A stretch of DNA of 64,000 nucleotides, from assembly GCA_020736575.1 (NCBI GenBank), contig JAGPYM010000005.1, forward strand, positions 1,922,001 through 1,986,000, given 5' to 3'. The position numbers and the translations under genes were made by a program. Below are positions 22,648-33,587 of the stretch, piece by piece; position 1 is the stretch's first letter, and each line of letters begins with the position of its first letter. This DNA is from Thelonectria olida (lineage: Eukaryota > Ascomycota > Sordariomycetes > Hypocreales > Nectriaceae). Under the pieces are notes generated by a model. It saw nothing but the letters and a program-made list of their open reading frames with translations, did not search any database and was not told the DNA's origin.

Positions 22648-24132
22648 ATGCCTTTTGCTGATGCAGTGTATAATAGCCTAAATAACGACTCTGTGGTCTT
22701 TAGAGGCAATGATCAGGAATCCACAGGCCAGTTACTAAGGGGTGTGGTGGTCCTTTGCTTGCAATCGCCCTTGAGGGTGGAAAAGCTTCATCTCGGACTA
22801 GTTGGCACCCTCCGCTACTCGTACCAAATCCCAAGTTCCCTCATCCTCCATTAGAGCCATTTACTGAGCGTTTGAACAGGTGGACGGATCCAGGTCTACT
22901 GGGCAACAAGTCTATTCTGTTTAACCACCAATGGTCCCCGTTCGTTGGTACACATGGCACGAGCATGGTCCTTTCCGCTGGAAACTACGAGTGGCCTTTT
23001 GAGTGTGTTCTTCCTGGTGACCTAACTGAGAGTGTTGAGGGTATCTCTGAAGCGTCTGTTCAATACAAACTCACTGCCACCATCAGCCGGTCTAAATTGA
23101 CTCGGGACCTGCACACCAGCAAGGCTTTGCGAGTAATACGAACGCCCTCGCCCGAAGAGCTGGAAACCATGGCAGGTGTTTCCATTGACAACACCTGGCT
23201 CGACAAGATCGACTACTCAATTTCTATTCCGACAAAGGCAGCGCCATTTGGCGGCTTCATCACTCTCAAGATGCTGTTCACTCCACTGATTAAAGGTCTC
23301 AAACTTGGCGAGATTACGGTCTTATTGGTTGAGACCCGCGATTGTTTCGTTCAGGGGTCAAACACTACGCACGTCAAGGAACATCATACGGAGCGAGAAG
23401 TTTCTCGGTGGAGGTTCAAGGTAACAATGGAAGATTGGCACAATACATTGGAGGATACAGCACAGGAAGGCTGGGCTTTGAAGAAGAAACTTGATCTGCC
23501 AAACAAAATTCGCCAGTGTGTTCAGACCTTGAACCACAGCGGGATCAAAATTGATCACAAGATCAAAGTGCGAGTGCCACTATGCAACCCCGATGGCCAT
23601 ATTTCGGAAGTGAGTAATACCAGATCAGCCCGAAATTGCCAAATTACTGACAGATCACTTGCAGCTTCTCACAATTCTCCCTATTATGATCTTCATTTCA
23701 CCGAACATGCGGCTTGACGTCAATGGGAATATGGAGGACCGACTTCCAGTCATGTCCAACCCTGAAACCGCAACCACTGGTCCCCCGGAGTATGGTGCGC
23801 ATGTGCTTGATCAGCTTTACGATACGTCTGAAGTCTTTCAGGGTGCCAGAGCTCAATCAGAGCCAGTTACGAGAGCCCAGACTCCAGATCAGGCTGACTC
23901 TATGCGCGCTGGTTCTAGCCAGGCATCGGCTTTCACGACTCAACGATCAAGCCTCGATAACGCTGCACACAACGCAGTCGAGAATATGGAGATGGACTCT
24001 CGCGAATTCCATGATTTGACTAGAGTTCCGACCTACCGGACCGCAGTCCGAACTCCCTTCCGATCCCACGCCCAGTTTAATGACGACACGCTCCCGGATT
24101 ATCACACAGCAGCCGAAACATCTTCTGTTTAA
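22648..24132 (+). CDS. Alpha-arrestin-like protein (CreD/ROD1 family)
   Basis: Exons 22648-22820, 22880-23609 and 23665-24132 give 456 residues. The arrestin N domain starts early (VVFRGNDQESTGQLLRGVVV, then SWTDPGLLGNKSILF) and the C domain covers roughly residues 180-330 (WLDKIDYSISIPTKAAPFGG). The tail is disordered and contains PPEY, a PY motif for docking WW domains of Rsp5/HulA-type ubiquitin ligases, plus LPDY. The family directs ubiquitin-dependent endocytosis of plasma-membrane transporters, often under carbon control. Several transporters lie in this window, but no direct link can be shown. Confidence 0.88.
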
Positions 24133-24314
24133 TTTTGAACCGTCACCACAGGAGATAAATACGATGACGAGGTCATATTACAGAGATGGGAAACGGTGTT
24201 GGGGAGATTGACGAGAAATCCATAGGACGTCCACATGGCAAACAGGGATTCAATTGTCAACAAGTAAACCTAAGCACACCTGAAATGAGACATTCTGGCT
24301 ACTTGCCTACCGAA

Positions 24315-25432
24315 TCAAGCCTTCTTCAGAAGCTCAGAGTCAGATCTGACCTGAAATTTCTCCCTGTTATCTACGCTGAGCCAAAGCAAATCAGGCCGGC
24401 TGTAGTGCCCATGGACATCGAGCATGGCCTTGACTTTGGGAATCTCGCCCATATCGATATCGGCAATTAAGAGACCCTCCTCTTCCTCACCCAGATCCTC
24501 GGTAATGATTCGACCGTCAGGAGCGATGATACATGCGCAGCCACCGCCGCCGATGTGGTAAAGCTTTCCGTCGCCCAGCCGCTGGCAGTCCACGCCCTTT
24601 TGGGTATAGAAGGAGGAGCTCAGTATGACAAAACAGTTCCCCTCAATGGCATGGGTTGTAGAGAGATTTCTGGCTCCTGTGTATGAGATTAGCTTCTTCA
24701 CCGTGTCGTTCCTTGCCTTACATCTTGAGCAGGGATAGTATGACGGACCTTCACGGCACTGTGACCAAAGAGCAGATCCTTCGGGAAAAGACTTGAAGTA
24801 GTTCATCGGAGGCCAAGCAGCGACATGAATCTCCTCGCCCTGAGAATAGGTATGATAACGGAGGAGAGGCTGCGAATGCTCCCAGCACGAAAGAGCGCCA
24901 ACTTTGCCGATTCCAGGCTCGTCGACGACGTTTAGCAGCGAGGCACCGTTGCCATCTCCGTACAGGGTTCGGTCGACATGAGTCGGTTTGATCTTACGTC
25001 GATTCATCTTGATTCCCCCATCCTTACTGATGAAGGACTGAGCGAGATAGAGGGAGTCGTTATCGTTCTCAGAATATCCGAGAGAAACAGCGATGTTGTG
25101 CTTGGCAGCACAGGCGCAAATTCTGTCCATTTCTGGACTCTCTCGTTTCAAGGAGTGTTTCATGTAGTCCGTCACCATCTCCCAGTCAATGGGGCGTTGC
25201 CTAATCAAATAGAACAAGGGCGTTAGTGGTACCATGCAATAATCGCCCTCGAGCCTCACCAGATCCATCCTGGATAGTTAGGTATCCAAACCTCAGGGAA
25301 CGCAATCAACTCGCATCTCTTAGCAGCGGCATCCCCGATCAACTTGCAGGTCTTGGCGACAGCCGCTTCGAGATCAAAGTAGCATCCCTCAGCCTGAACG
25401 GCGGCAACGCGAATGGTCTTTCCAAGAGACAT
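24315..25432 (-). CDS. Nitrilase / cyanide hydratase family enzyme
   Basis: Exons 25432-25260, 25200-24749 and 24676-24315 give 328 residues. The catalytic triad is visible at the canonical places: Glu47 (FPEVW), Lys129 (RRKIKPTH) and Cys163 ([13 protein letters not shown]). The phrase [17 protein letters not shown] and the end [12 protein letters not shown] are typical of fungal nitrilases and cyanide hydratases. The second intron (72 bp) is a multiple of three without stops; removing it takes out a non-family insert and joins [17 protein letters not shown]. The protein is slightly shorter than usual at its C-terminus, where helical spiral formation is determined. It is divergent from the AsaB-like gene at 26554. 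Confidence 0.9.
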
Positions 25433-26553
25433 GGTGGAAGCAATGCAGTGGCAGAAAGTTAGTTGGTCTAATTGTCGACCCGATTTGCCTGATCACAGAC
25501 TTGGGGATCTAATCAATTCAAATACCCAAAGGATGTAGAATATGGGACTGCAAAGCGTTCAAAATTGAACCCTGGAATCCTGTTACAATCAGACACCTGA
25601 AATGGACGTCTTATCTGCGATAACAGACGAGCAGCTGATTAAGCTTTGGGTGAATTGCTAATTCACACCGTGATCTGTTTACTGAGCGATATGAAGATAA
25701 AGCATGTAGCAAAGTGCTTTGCGGACACTGGGTAAAACTGGAGAGGATATCCATGCCAGAGCCTACCCGAAAGAACTAATCTCATAGACCCAGTAGATAC
25801 CGACGGAATGTTCAAAGTCTGTCATCATATCATATGTCGAACAGGATAACAAAACGATCCAGATAAGTAACAAACAAGGGGGCGGTGTTGGAGTGTTGGA
25901 GACAGTCGTTTTACCCTTCTGATCGCACTGTCAACTTGCCAAAGCCTCCCAGGCGGGTTTGACGGACATTGACATGCGCCGAACTCGGCAGTTTGCTTAC
26001 CCAAGGAGACTATTAGTTATTAGCAGCTAATCAAGATGAATATGTTGGAGGCTTGGGGTGTCTCCAACTGTCCCTGGCCGCTCGGCGCTCCGGTGAGTCT
26101 GCTACAATCCCACATCGAAGAGACAAGTCATTGGAGAAGCTCCGTGATGCCGTACCAAGAGATCACGCCACGGGGAAGATACCAAGAGGGTAGCGATTCG
26201 TGGGACCGGGATTGGAAACTGTAGATATCATGGGGGCGAAGATCATGTTCTAATTCCTCGGCCTCGTGAGACCGAGACTGGGACGCTTGCATCATTTACA
26301 TCATGGGAGCATCCGGGGCACTAGGCCCCTCATTCAGAGCCTGCTCACTTCAAAAGGCCAGCTACTCCCCCACGCAGCATAACTGTATGTAGGTCAACAT
26401 CTCCAGCTGCTTTGTAAGCTAGCCGGATGATGCGACCCCTGACTGTAGTTGGAGACAGTGCGAGCTTGGCCCTCTGCGAGCATCGAGAAGCTTATCAATG
26501 CTAGAGGTCTCGATGCTTTTGCATTACGGACCATCCAAGCCCACTTTCGCACT
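25433..26553. other. Divergent promoter region between nitrilase and AsaB-like gene
   Basis: About 1.1 kb without a recognisable gene. Short open frames (for example 26036-26224) have no family features. No CGG-N7-CCG site was found, so these two genes may not belong to the regulon of the 9448 regulator. Confidence 0.5.
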
Positions 26554-27396
26554 ATGGCTTCCTCTGATCCCGTACCCCGCGGCAATGTCGTCGCGAAACT
26601 CAACTTTTTTCAGGCCCCGTCAGATGGGTCCGAGGCCGAAAACCTCATCCAACCACACGGCCTCCCTAAGATCAACTATACAGAAGACCCGAGGGAGGTG
26701 CTCATCCAGGACTTACGCGGTCGGGAGTCAGACGTGGCTCTTGAGCGCGATGGTGTGGCGATAGTCCATGGCCTTGATCATTCAGCTGAGCTGGTGTTTG
26801 TGGATGACGAATCCATTCGAGCCAATTATTATCCTGAATTGCGGAAGATATTGCTTGATGCCGTTCCAGGGAGCCATACCGTATTTTTCTTCGACTATAC
26901 TATCCGCCGTGCAGACCCAAAGGCACCACGCAACCCAGTCACTCGAGTTCACATTGACCAGACGGCAACGTCAGTGATCCAAAGAATCAGGAAACATCTT
27001 TCTGAAGATGCCGAAAAACTCCTTTCTGGGAGGTGTCGCCTCATCAATGTGTGGAAATCGCTCAATGTGGACCCGGTCGAGTCATTTCCTCTCGCCTTTG
27101 CTCTTTCGCCAAGCGTTCAGGACGAAGATATCGTTCCGATTCATCACCGATATCCCAATGGGTACACTGGGCAGACAGCTGGCGTCAGGTTCGCCGAGGG
27201 CCAACAATGGCGTTACGTCAGCGGTATGACTCCTGATGAGAGGCTGCTCCTCCAGTGTTTCGACGGTCAAGACTTGAATGCCGAAGGAGCCAGAGGTGCG
27301 AGGCTAGCTCATACAGCATTTGAGGATCCCAGGACCCGGTCGGATGCGGTGCGGCGTGAGAGCAGCGAAGTTCGTGCTTTGGTGTTTGGACCTTAG
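26554..27396 (+). CDS. AsaB/CmcJ-like hydroxylase-desaturase family protein
   Basis: An intron-free frame of 280 residues, starting at MASSDPVPRGN; the open frame upstream lacks an ATG. The family includes AsaB of aspergillic acid synthesis, and is related to GA4 desaturase and proteins annotated as CmcJ-like methyltransferases. Hallmarks visible are GRESDVALERDG, RVHIDQT with a candidate metal His, LINVWKSLN (usually NVWRPL), and the late WRYVSGMTPDERLLLQCFD. These proteins are thought to be Fe(II)/2-oxoglutarate-type oxygenases acting on secondary metabolites. Residues for iron binding cannot be assigned with certainty by eye. It pairs divergently with a nitrilase; the substrate is unknown. 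Confidence 0.83.
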   Translation: MASSDPVPRGNVVAKLNFFQAPSDGSEAENLIQPHGLPKINYTEDPREVLIQDLRGRESDVALERDGVAIVHGLDHSAELVFVDDESIRANYYPELRKILLDAVPGSHTVFFFDYTIRRADPKAPRNPVTRVHIDQTATSVIQRIRKHLSEDAEKLLSGRCRLINVWKSLNVDPVESFPLAFALSPSVQDEDIVPIHHRYPNGYTGQTAGVRFAEGQQWRYVSGMTPDERLLLQCFDGQDLNAEGARGARLAHTAFEDPRTRSDAVRRESSEVRALVFGP

Positions 27397-27617
27397 GATG
27401 AGAGGGTTGATTAGCGAAGAAGCAACCTTGGTCTGAAACCATCGCGTTGGGGATAGATTGAGCAACAATGCGGATAAGCCATAGTCTATATGGCATATGA
27501 TATGTTATTACCCGTGACTTGCAAACCACGGTCTTCTCTGCTCATTAACGTCCCGCGGCGTTCAGAAGCCCTCGCCTACTATGAAGCAAGTAGTTCAAGA
27601 CCTTGCCCCCGCCTGAC

Positions 27618-28593
27618 CTACTCAACAAACCCTTCCCATGTTCCCATGTACGCAATGAAATTGTCGCTTAGGCCCTGATCCTCCAAGTATTCCTTGATCA
27701 CCGGCAGCTGGGGCAATCTGAAGTGTGCATCTTGTTCAACCTTCTGGGGAAAGTCAGACTGAAGGATCGCAGCTTTGCCGATCATGACAAAGTCGCAACC
27801 AGCTTCAATGGCATCCGTGGCTTGTTGAGACGTTTTGGCGTAGTCCCAGACAGCGAGGTCAAGATAATCAATGCGTTCCTCTTTGAGGACCCGGGCGGCA
27901 ACTTGTCGCACCTCAGCCAGCTGCATGCCGTACCGCTCCATGGAGATTCGCAGTCCAACTTGGAAGTCGGGTCGGCATGCTGACCGGATTCCGTCAATCA
28001 CTTCAAAAAGAAGTCTAGAACGATTTCGAGAGATCCACCGTACCGATCATCACGATTGTTGAAGAGAGGTGATAGGAACTGCATCAAGATCCAGCCAAAC
28101 GCAGCGTGCACCTCGACGCCGTCGAAACCTGCCGTTTGAGCTCGGAGAGCAGCGGTAACGAAGTCATCTCGCAGCGCCTCGACCTCCTCCAAAGACAGAG
28201 CCCTTGCACCGAGCGACGGGATATCCGAAGGGCCAACGGAGCTTCCTCCAAGCTCTGGATTCACTCTGACGCCACCATGGTGAAGTTGGACAGACGACAA
28301 AGCACCATTCTTGCGGATTGTGTCGGCGACTTTCCGGAGCCCTGCAAGATGCTTATCGCTGTATATTCCCATTTGGCCTGGAAAGGTCTTGCCGTACTCA
28401 TGGATGTTTGTCGCGCACGTCATAACCATGGAAAAGCCCCCCCCGCGCATCTCATGAGCCATTGGATCTCGTCGTCGGTGACTGTACCGTCGTCGTTGCA
28501 CTGCCAGTTCGTCAAGGGTGCAAGAAGAAATCTGTTCTTGAGTGGAGGCCCACGTTGCAAGTGCAGAGGGCGGAAGAGTGCATTAATAGACAT
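27618..28593 (-). pseudogene. Old yellow enzyme-like NADH:flavin oxidoreductase, broken
   Basis: Family landmarks are clear: LKNRFLLAPLTNW at the start, SVQLHHGG, FDGVEVHAAFGW, RYGGSLE, CDFVMIGKAAIL, and the end YMGTWEGFVE. The reading frame is interrupted twice. The first break is at an 8-G run (C on the plus strand, 28437-28444) inside RCAGGFSMVM. The second lies in RYGGSLE.., near 28018-28030, where one A seems lost from a GAAAATCG-like context. In addition, about 30-35 residues between the YLDLAVWD and AGCDFVMIGKAA segments are missing, a part that in relatives holds a flavin-phosphate-binding strand. No intron joins repair these. It is therefore a probable pseudogene, though the two indels could be sequence errors. 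Confidence 0.7.
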
Positions 28594-28762
28594 GGTAGAC
28601 AAAGGCTGAACACGATTTGGTGGGCTGCTGGATCGGAGTGGGCTGACATACTTATTTATATATCAAAAGAAGGCACATTTCAGGGCTTGACACACATTCG
28701 GGCCGATTGAGAGCTTAATAATGAAATCGGATGAGACGAAAATTCTCAAGCCGAGGCTCACT

Positions 28763-30226
28763 CTAAGCTTTATTATCTAAAAGTCTTGCAATCCGACTGC
28801 GTGATCTAATCTGCGGCCCATAGAAGACCAGAACCCAGGGTCCAACGCTGAGGAGGAGACCTATCCCACCCAGCATGCTTGACCCAGGCCCATGTCCTAG
28901 CGATGAATACATCTGGTTAGTAACGAGTGGCAATACACCGCCGATAGCGTTGCGACAGAAGCTTTGTGCTGCGAGTGCGGAGCTGGCCTAGGTGCAGTAG
29001 GCATCGGCGAGGTAGTTGAAAACGGCTAGATAAACCGAAAAGATACCTGCAGTTGCGATACCAATGGCCATGGTAGGGACAATCCAGTGGCATGTCACCG
29101 TTGCCGACCAGCCGAACATGAACAGCCCGATCGGTAGGAGAAGGCTCTCGATGCAGCTGAAGTATAACCTTTTCTCGGGGCTGCCATCATCGCTGGACTT
29201 GAAAGAGAACAGAGAGATGTGCCGCTCCTGGTAGATGCCTACCACGGTCGCAAGAATGGAGCCAACGCAGGCCGATGTGAAAGTCGCGTCGGCCCTTGAT
29301 AGGGAAAAACCGTAAACCTCCATAAACATTGTGGGAACGGCAGCAAGCGTGATGTACAAGACAGACCAACTGAATGCAGCCCATGCCGAGAAGAAAAAGA
29401 CCACAGGCTCGGTAAGAAGCAGCTGAAAAGGCCTGACCAGGGAGCCTGTGATGAGTCCAAGCAAATCCTCTGCTGAGCTTTCTCCAGCAACATACCATTG
29501 AACATGGCGTGTCCTGATCCGCTGGGAGCCATCCCTTGGAATCAGCTCCACCAGAGTTGGTTGTGACTTTTGAAGTTGTTGATACCATTCGTTAAGGAAC
29601 TTGGCCTTGCGTGCCAGCCATACAGACTCTCGCGTTTCGGGGACCACAAGGACGAACGCAGTTATTAACATGCCATTGGCGATGACCTGAATCCAAAAGG
29701 CGGCATGGTCAGCGGAAAATACACGCATACCCAGCTTCACGGTGGGAGTAGGTGATGTCGTGGGATTCACGATGACTTACCCTGCAAACGACTCGGTTAC
29801 AGCACAGCCTATCGTGCAGATGATAAACAAGATACCGGTGCTCACAAAGACAGGCTTCCTCCCCTTGATCTCGGACAAAGGAGCTAGTACCATGGGGCCT
29901 AGGGCGAAACCGGCCGTAAATACCGGGATGCCAGCGAGGACTGTTACGGCTGGGAGCTGCCACTTCCCCATTAGCTGGTCTTTGCAGGGTGCGTAAGCGC
30001 TCGAAGCAAATGAAGCGAATATCGTAGTTAAGCAAGAGATGGCGACAATAATGGCCTTTTTGCCGGGAGACCAGTGGTAGGGAGAGCGGAAGCTGGCAGC
30101 CATTGAGAGCATGCTGGCATAGTCAGACGTGTTAAGATCCAACGGGGCTGGCAATGGCGAGTCAAAGTCGACAGGCAGTCGGACCACACCCTGGTGTCGA
30201 AGGCTTGGTGTGAGTTCCGTCGACAT
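28763..30226 (-). pseudogene. DHA1-type MFS transporter, broken
   Basis: The N-terminal part (start 30226) has a soluble tail, TM1 (AIIVAISCLTTIFASFASSAYA), and the loop LSEIKGRKPVF, and reads to GCAVTESFAG at 29777. Relatives then have about 70 residues covering TM4-TM5 (RFFxGVGGS and DIYHxxDRN type). Here only about 100 bp lie before the frame resumes with AAFWIQVIANGML and VVPETRESVWLARKAKFLNEWY. The C-terminal part reads to DAYCT, then meets TAG (28988-28990) where relatives have Tyr, then continues in frame as ASSALAAQSFCRNAIGG to a stop at 28763. A deletion plus a nonsense codon point to a pseudogene of a multidrug/polyamine-type exporter. Confidence 0.72.
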
Positions 30227-30757
30227 AATGAAATGACCTGGAAACAAGGGTCACGACGGCTTTGACAAAGCGGAGCTTGGTTTTCTTCATTGACCAGCAG
30301 AAGTACAGGGCATTGATATATCTGCTGCCTGTTCCATGAAATCAGTTATTCCCACTGACGTCAACGCTTCTAGTCACTTCTAATCCTTGGCTTGTCGCTC
30401 TAAACCGCTATGTAAGGATGCGCTGAGAAACACTGTTCATCAAGAGCAGATTCGAGGTGGACTGAATCTCAGCTCGCACACCCTTACAAGATACACAGTG
30501 TCATGCCCCGTTTATACGCACAGTCTCCAATTATCGCATTTGTCCTGGTCTCCAAATTGGTGGAGTTGTCTCCCGCTGTCAAGAGAATCTTGTTCGATTA
30601 ACCATGAGACCAATTATTACTAACTAGTTAGAAAGATAGAGAACAATTGAAATGCGACGAAGACAGAGGAATTAGAAGTATAACATAGTTAAATAATAGA
30701 TCCTCCTTAAACTACCATTGCTATTAAGAAAAAATACCGAACAATTTGGTCAAATAT
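30227..30757. other. Intergenic stretch with a short A+T-rich patch
   Basis: No gene seen. From about 30590 to 30757 the sequence becomes A+T rich, which may be a small RIP-affected remnant or simply a terminator region. Confidence 0.4.
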
Positions 30758-32150
30758 TTAGGAAGGCAATTCATATCTTTGATAAGGCGATGGGTTTGGC
30801 TCCATCTCGTGGTTAGGCAGCTCACTCAATGGCAACTTCGAGGGCATGGGAGAGGTTGCTTCTGAAGGTGTTGTTTGTACCGTTTGTGACGCTCTGGTTT
30901 GGTTCCGACGCCGAAACCAAAAGAAAGCACCCAGTACGACGGCTAAGAGAGCGCCAACGGCGCCAATGGCAATACCAGCCTTTGCACCAGTCGACATTCC
31001 ACTTTCCTCCCCCTCTTTGTTGGTCTCTTTGTTGGTGCTGTCACTCGTGGGAGTGTTGGAGGGCTCCGATTCGTCGTCCCAAACTCCACTCCAGGATGCC
31101 TTCCAATCATTACCACCCTTGCTGATAGATAGTCTTGTCTTTCTCCTCGATCGTGACAATATTTGAGGTGGCCTGAATGCTGCGACCTGGTGCTTGAGCC
31201 AACCACCAAGTGTTAGCGTCAGGGTGCCAATTAGCACCAATAAAGGCATCTTGAAGAAATACTCGACCTAGGACATATTCCCCCTTGCCATTTACATGAC
31301 ACGGAAAGTAAGGTGTTGGGATGTCGAGGAGTGGTGCCGACAAAGTTAGGTTGAGATGCATGAAGGGAACACGGATCTTTACTGGATCAGTATTCGAGGA
31401 GGAAATGAATGAAAAGGTCAAGGCCGTGGCGGAGGTGATAATTTCGTTGTACTTATCGGACGTCGTATTCCAGAGATATAGACCGAGATCTTCATCAAAC
31501 CTGACAGGGAGGTTGGCGGCTATATTAGCGCAAGTTGATCTGGGAAGGGTCATATAAGGCGAACAGCCATCTATCGAGACATCGAGCCCACTCCCGATGC
31601 AGGAATTTCCCGTCGCAAGAAGGTCATCATTAGATTCGAAGTCGAAAGGGGACTTGCTTCCGATGACATCAATGCCGATATCCCAAAGCGTGATGCCGTC
31701 CCTGGGGCCTCCGCTCAAGCTGAGGATGTCTCCGATAATTCGATTCTGATCATAGCCTCCAAACCAAAGGGAACCAGACATTGCGGGTTGCACTGATCCG
31801 ATATGCATGCCAAAAGAGTTCGATGATGTCCACTCGTTTTCCCACATCCAACCGGGTGGCAGACTGGCGTTGGTGGCGGGGGTATTGGCTTGGGTGAAAG
31901 ACTGGTTTGTCGCGCGATTGCCGCCGAGGCTTAGACAGCCGGCAAAGAATGGCGATGTACGGCCGCCAGGGTATTTGATCTTCTGAGACTCCAAAAGGAC
32001 AAGGCTCACGTTTTCCACCGTAATGCCATTTAATGACATATCGTCCATATACCTAGTGCCTGACTCGCCCTCCAGATCCAAACCGAGCATTAAGCCGTCG
32101 AGACCACCATCCAACCCTATTCCACCCGTACTGTCGTCGTACTGCGCCAT
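30758..32150 (-). pseudogene. Pepsin-like (A1 family) membrane protein, 5'-truncated and frameshifted
   Basis: From the ATG at 32150 (MAQYDDSTGGIGLDGG) the frame follows the fungal A1-like fold (DGLMLGLDLE, GSLWFGGYDQNRI, DVSIDGCSPYMTLP, YVLGRVFLQDAF) to a stop at 31110. Downstream, one base off, the typical end of this family continues: a Ser/Thr-rich stalk, a membrane helix (GIAIGAVGALLAVVLGAFFWF) and a basic cytosolic tail, ending at 30758. The N-terminal lobe with the first catalytic Asp motif is absent, and the second motif reads DGCS instead of DTG/DSG. So the protein would lack protease activity even if intact. No splice sites fix the frame change; a one-base insertion near 31110-31250 is the simplest reading. 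Confidence 0.65.
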
Positions 32151-32441
32151 CTTGGTCCTGTGTCGCAAGCCCCTGCCCCTGGCCCTACCAAGTTATTAAT
32201 CTTTGGCTGGTTCGCTCAAATTTTCATTGATTCCACCTAGAATCCAACCCCCCGCGACCTCCGGAATTGAATCGTTAAGACCATCTCGCGCCTCCCCCTC
32301 CCCCGCGCACACAACTCCAATTCACCCTCCACCAGTCATTCACCCGATACAGGCTCATCAGCCTTTCAGGGCTACCTTCGAATGCTTTGGCTGTGGTCCC
32401 TCCCATCTAGACTGCCGCGGTACGCGAGCGAAGCAGTCAAC

Positions 32442-33587
32442 ATGTCGGCCGAATCAACCCCACGATTCACATCACGGTTCATGGCGTCTAAGCGCTATCG
32501 TTGGATTGCGGGCGCGATTGTTCTCGTCTTCACCTTCTTTCTCCTTCAAAAACACAGACCGCTCGTCCAGAGTACCCCGCCATTACATGCCACGGCCGAT
32601 GTCGATTGGTCGCGCTTCGCCTACACGCAATATGTCACCGATAGCGAATACCTTTGTAACTCGGTCATGTTCTTCGAAGCTTTGCATCGCCTTTCCAGCC
32701 GCGCCGACCGTGTGATGATGTATCCCTCTAGCATGCTGGAGTCGGGGGAGGATTCAAAGGAGGCCCGCCTACTACTTAAGGCTCGCGACGAATTTAATGT
32801 CAAGCTCATTCCTATTACCATTCAACATAGGAATAATGCAGATGGTAAGCTACTATCGTCAACAGCCCCAGCGAAACGTGACATCTTTTTAATGATAGCG
32901 CTAATTGATGCCGCCTTTCTAGCTACCTGGGCCGATTCGTTCACCAAGCTTCTCGCTTTCAACCAGACCCAATATAGCCGTGTGCTCTCCATTGATTCCG
33001 ACTCTATTCTCCTACAAGATATGGATGAGTTATTTCTTCTGCCTTCGGTACCGGTAGCCATGCCTCGGGCCTACTGGCTATTCCCAGATAAGGCAATTCT
33101 TTCGTCTCAAGTCATGCTCGTTGAGCCCTCCGAGGTTGAGTTTACTCGCATCATGGAGAAAATAAATTCAGCCTCCCGTTATGATTATGATATGGAGATT
33201 GTCAACTATCTCTATCACGATAACGCTCTCGTTCTCCCCCATCGTCGTTACGATATATTAACTGGTGAATTTCGCGGTGAGGACCACTCTGAGTACCTTG
33301 GCTCTGATGTCGAGGCTTGGGATCCTGCTGCAGTCTATAACGAGGCCAAGCTTGTTCACTTTTCCGATTGGCCACTCCCGAAGCCTTGGCTACCTACGCC
33401 CGAAGATCTACGGCTGCAATTGCAGCCCAAATGTACAAATGTAACAGATGGTGCTGGGAGTTGCGCAGCAAGAATAATATGGAATTCTTTTTATACAGAT
33501 TTTAAGAAGAAGCGCAAGGTAAAGTCAACTCCCAATTTTCGTTTGCTTGTTCAGGATTTAACACCTCCTCAGGAAGTTTGCGGCTAG
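32442..33587 (+). CDS. GNT1/GT8-like type II membrane glycosyltransferase
   Basis: Exons 32442-32844 and 32923-33587 give 355 residues. An in-frame ATG 60 bp upstream (32382) could add 20 residues; the inner one has the better context (CAACATGTC) and leads directly to a signal anchor (RWIAGAIVLVFTFFLL). The lumenal domain has SRVLSIDSDSILLQDMDELF with the DxD metal motif, then YDYDMEIVNYLYHDNALVLPH and KLVHFSDWPLPKPW, matching fungal alpha-N-acetylglucosaminyltransferase (glucose N-acetyltransferase 1-like) proteins of the Golgi. The 78 bp intron is frame-neutral and stop-free; splicing gives NADATWADSFTK. It is divergent from the damaged A1 gene. Confidence 0.86.
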   Translation: MSAESTPRFTSRFMASKRYRWIAGAIVLVFTFFLLQKHRPLVQSTPPLHATADVDWSRFAYTQYVTDSEYLCNSVMFFEALHRLSSRADRVMMYPSSMLESGEDSKEARLLLKARDEFNVKLIPITIQHRNNADGKLLSSTAPAKRDIFLMIALIDAAFLATWADSFTKLLAFNQTQYSRVLSIDSDSILLQDMDELFLLPSVPVAMPRAYWLFPDKAILSSQVMLVEPSEVEFTRIMEKINSASRYDYDMEIVNYLYHDNALVLPHRRYDILTGEFRGEDHSEYLGSDVEAWDPAAVYNEAKLVHFSDWPLPKPWLPTPEDLRLQLQPKCTNVTDGAGSCAARIIWNSFYTDFKKKRKVKSTPNFRLLVQDLTPPQEVCG

